From contig JALOMC010000142.1 of the NCBI GenBank assembly GCA_025455665.1, forward strand, positions 1 to 6,810: a stretch of 6,810 bases of DNA, given 5' to 3'. Below the pieces are notes generated by a model that was given only the letters and a program-made list of their open reading frames with translations, was not told the DNA's origin and made no database searches. The DNA comes from Chitinophagaceae bacterium (GTDB lineage: Bacteria; Bacteroidota; Bacteroidia; Chitinophagales; Chitinophagaceae). Position numbers and translations under genes: made by a program. How positions within the stretch are numbered: position 1 is the stretch's first letter; every line of letters starts with the position of its first letter. Shown piece after piece: positions 6,324-6,810 of the stretch.

Positions 6324-6355
6324 CAGACAGGTCCGATGATTATCGGGCCTGTTTG
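6324..6355. terminator. Long hairpin at the convergent gene ends, probable bidirectional terminator
   Basis: ACAGGTCCGAT (6327-6337) pairs with ATCGGGCCTGT (6342-6352) over 11 bp with one T-G wobble and a 4-nt loop GATT, and C6324/G6355 can extend it. On the plus strand it is followed by TTTGCGTTT, 34 bp after the lipoprotein stop, a plausible intrinsic terminator. The loop and left edge of the stem contain the TAA stop of the minus-strand gene, so that gene's last codons lie in the stem; its own U tract is poor. Confidence 0.65.
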
Positions 6356-6810
6356 CGTTTGGGCCATAGCTGCCGCAGCATAGCCAGCAGCAGCCAACTA
6401 CCCATAAAAAGCAGGCCCAGTAGCAGCCACCCCGTTTTATTGCCTTCGAGCAGGGTGCGCCAGGCATAGGGCCGTGCAAGCGGCTGGCGCCAACGGCGGT
6501 AGTAATAATCGAAAACAGGATCGGCCGTTTGAGCAAACAGCCAGGCCATTTGGTTAGTAAGGGTGCGCCGGTACTTGTTATCGGCCAGCTTTCCTTGCGC
6601 ATCGTAGTACATGCGGCCATCGCCAGCATCATAAGCCGGCAAAGATGCCTTCAGGGCTGCCAGCCCATTGTTCCACCATCGAGTATTTGTGGTGTGGGGC
6701 CTGCAGTATCGGCCAGCTCTTCGTACCACCAGCCCTGCGGCTGCGGCAGGGTAAAGCCACCCTGCTGCCGTGGCACGAAAAAACCACGTAGCAGGCGCCG
6801 GCAGGTAAGT
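6340..6810 (-). pseudogene. D-glucuronyl C5-epimerase-like protein, C-terminal part with a membrane anchor; frame-broken and running off the right edge
   Basis: Two minus-strand frames together give the end of an (alpha/alpha)-barrel protein like the C-terminal domain of glucuronyl C5-epimerases, which invert uronic acids in polysaccharides. The upstream frame, open to the right edge, reads GFTLPQPQGWWYEELAD and then PQILDGG, like the family's GWFYxEY and VLNG motifs. The downstream frame reads GLAALKASLPAYDAGDG, then TNQMAWLFAQTADPVF and RRWRQPL, matching the family's SLKxxLPxYDTGxG, INQLxLL and VKRW segments. After that comes a hydrophobic segment (about 6432-6364, GWLLLGLLFMGSWLLLAML) and a basic tail (PKRKQAR), a likely C-terminal membrane anchor with its tail in the cytoplasm. 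A one-base loss in the G run at 6664-6666 would join the frames, but the roughly 28 residues normally between the VLNG and SLK motifs would still be absent, so a larger deletion is possible. The substrate is not assignable. Confidence 0.6.

Overview
The window most likely comes from a member of the Bacteroidota, probably near the Chitinophagaceae. GC content is moderate, the starts lack clear Shine-Dalgarno sequences, and one promoter matches the Bacteroidota sigma factor pattern (TTG, about 20 bp, TAnnTTTG). There is also a lipoprotein of a type I associate with this phylum, and a Crp/Fnr regulator beside a CcoI-type copper ATPase. The taxonomic call is inference from style and gene content.

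Left part (1-3259, all minus strand, read right to left): a Crp/Fnr-family regulator with N-terminal cysteines, its terminator, a Crp/Fnr-type palindrome, a hemerythrin-fold protein related to RIC/YtfE that has lost most diiron ligands, a hairpin, and then ccoI, the copper P-type ATPase that supplies cbb3 oxidase. Together these form a microaerobic/nitrosative respiration locus; the remaining cco genes would be expected off the left edge. The ATPase frame breaks exactly at the CPC copper motif (375-378), where one G is missing from a G run. The rest of the protein (DKTGTLT, HP motif) stays open in the next frame to the window edge.

Centre (3260-5368): a plus-strand enoyl-CoA hydratase with both catalytic glutamates, driven by a recognisable promoter very close to its ATG. 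It converges on a TatD-family metal-dependent hydrolase on the minus strand. The 184 bp between them is about 71% G+C, odd for an intergenic spacer here.

Right part (5369-6810): a secreted lipoprotein of unknown function converges on the 3' end of a D-glucuronyl C5-epimerase-like gene that carries a C-terminal membrane anchor and runs off the right edge. A long hairpin overlaps the epimerase stop codon and probably terminates both genes. The epimerase-like gene is also frame-broken near 6664-6686.

No tRNA, rRNA, CRISPR array, insertion sequence or prophage gene was seen. The best leads are the ligand-depleted hemerythrin-like protein within an Fnr/CcoI locus, the palindrome beside it, the GC-rich spacer, and the two frame breaks, which may share a sequencing cause.
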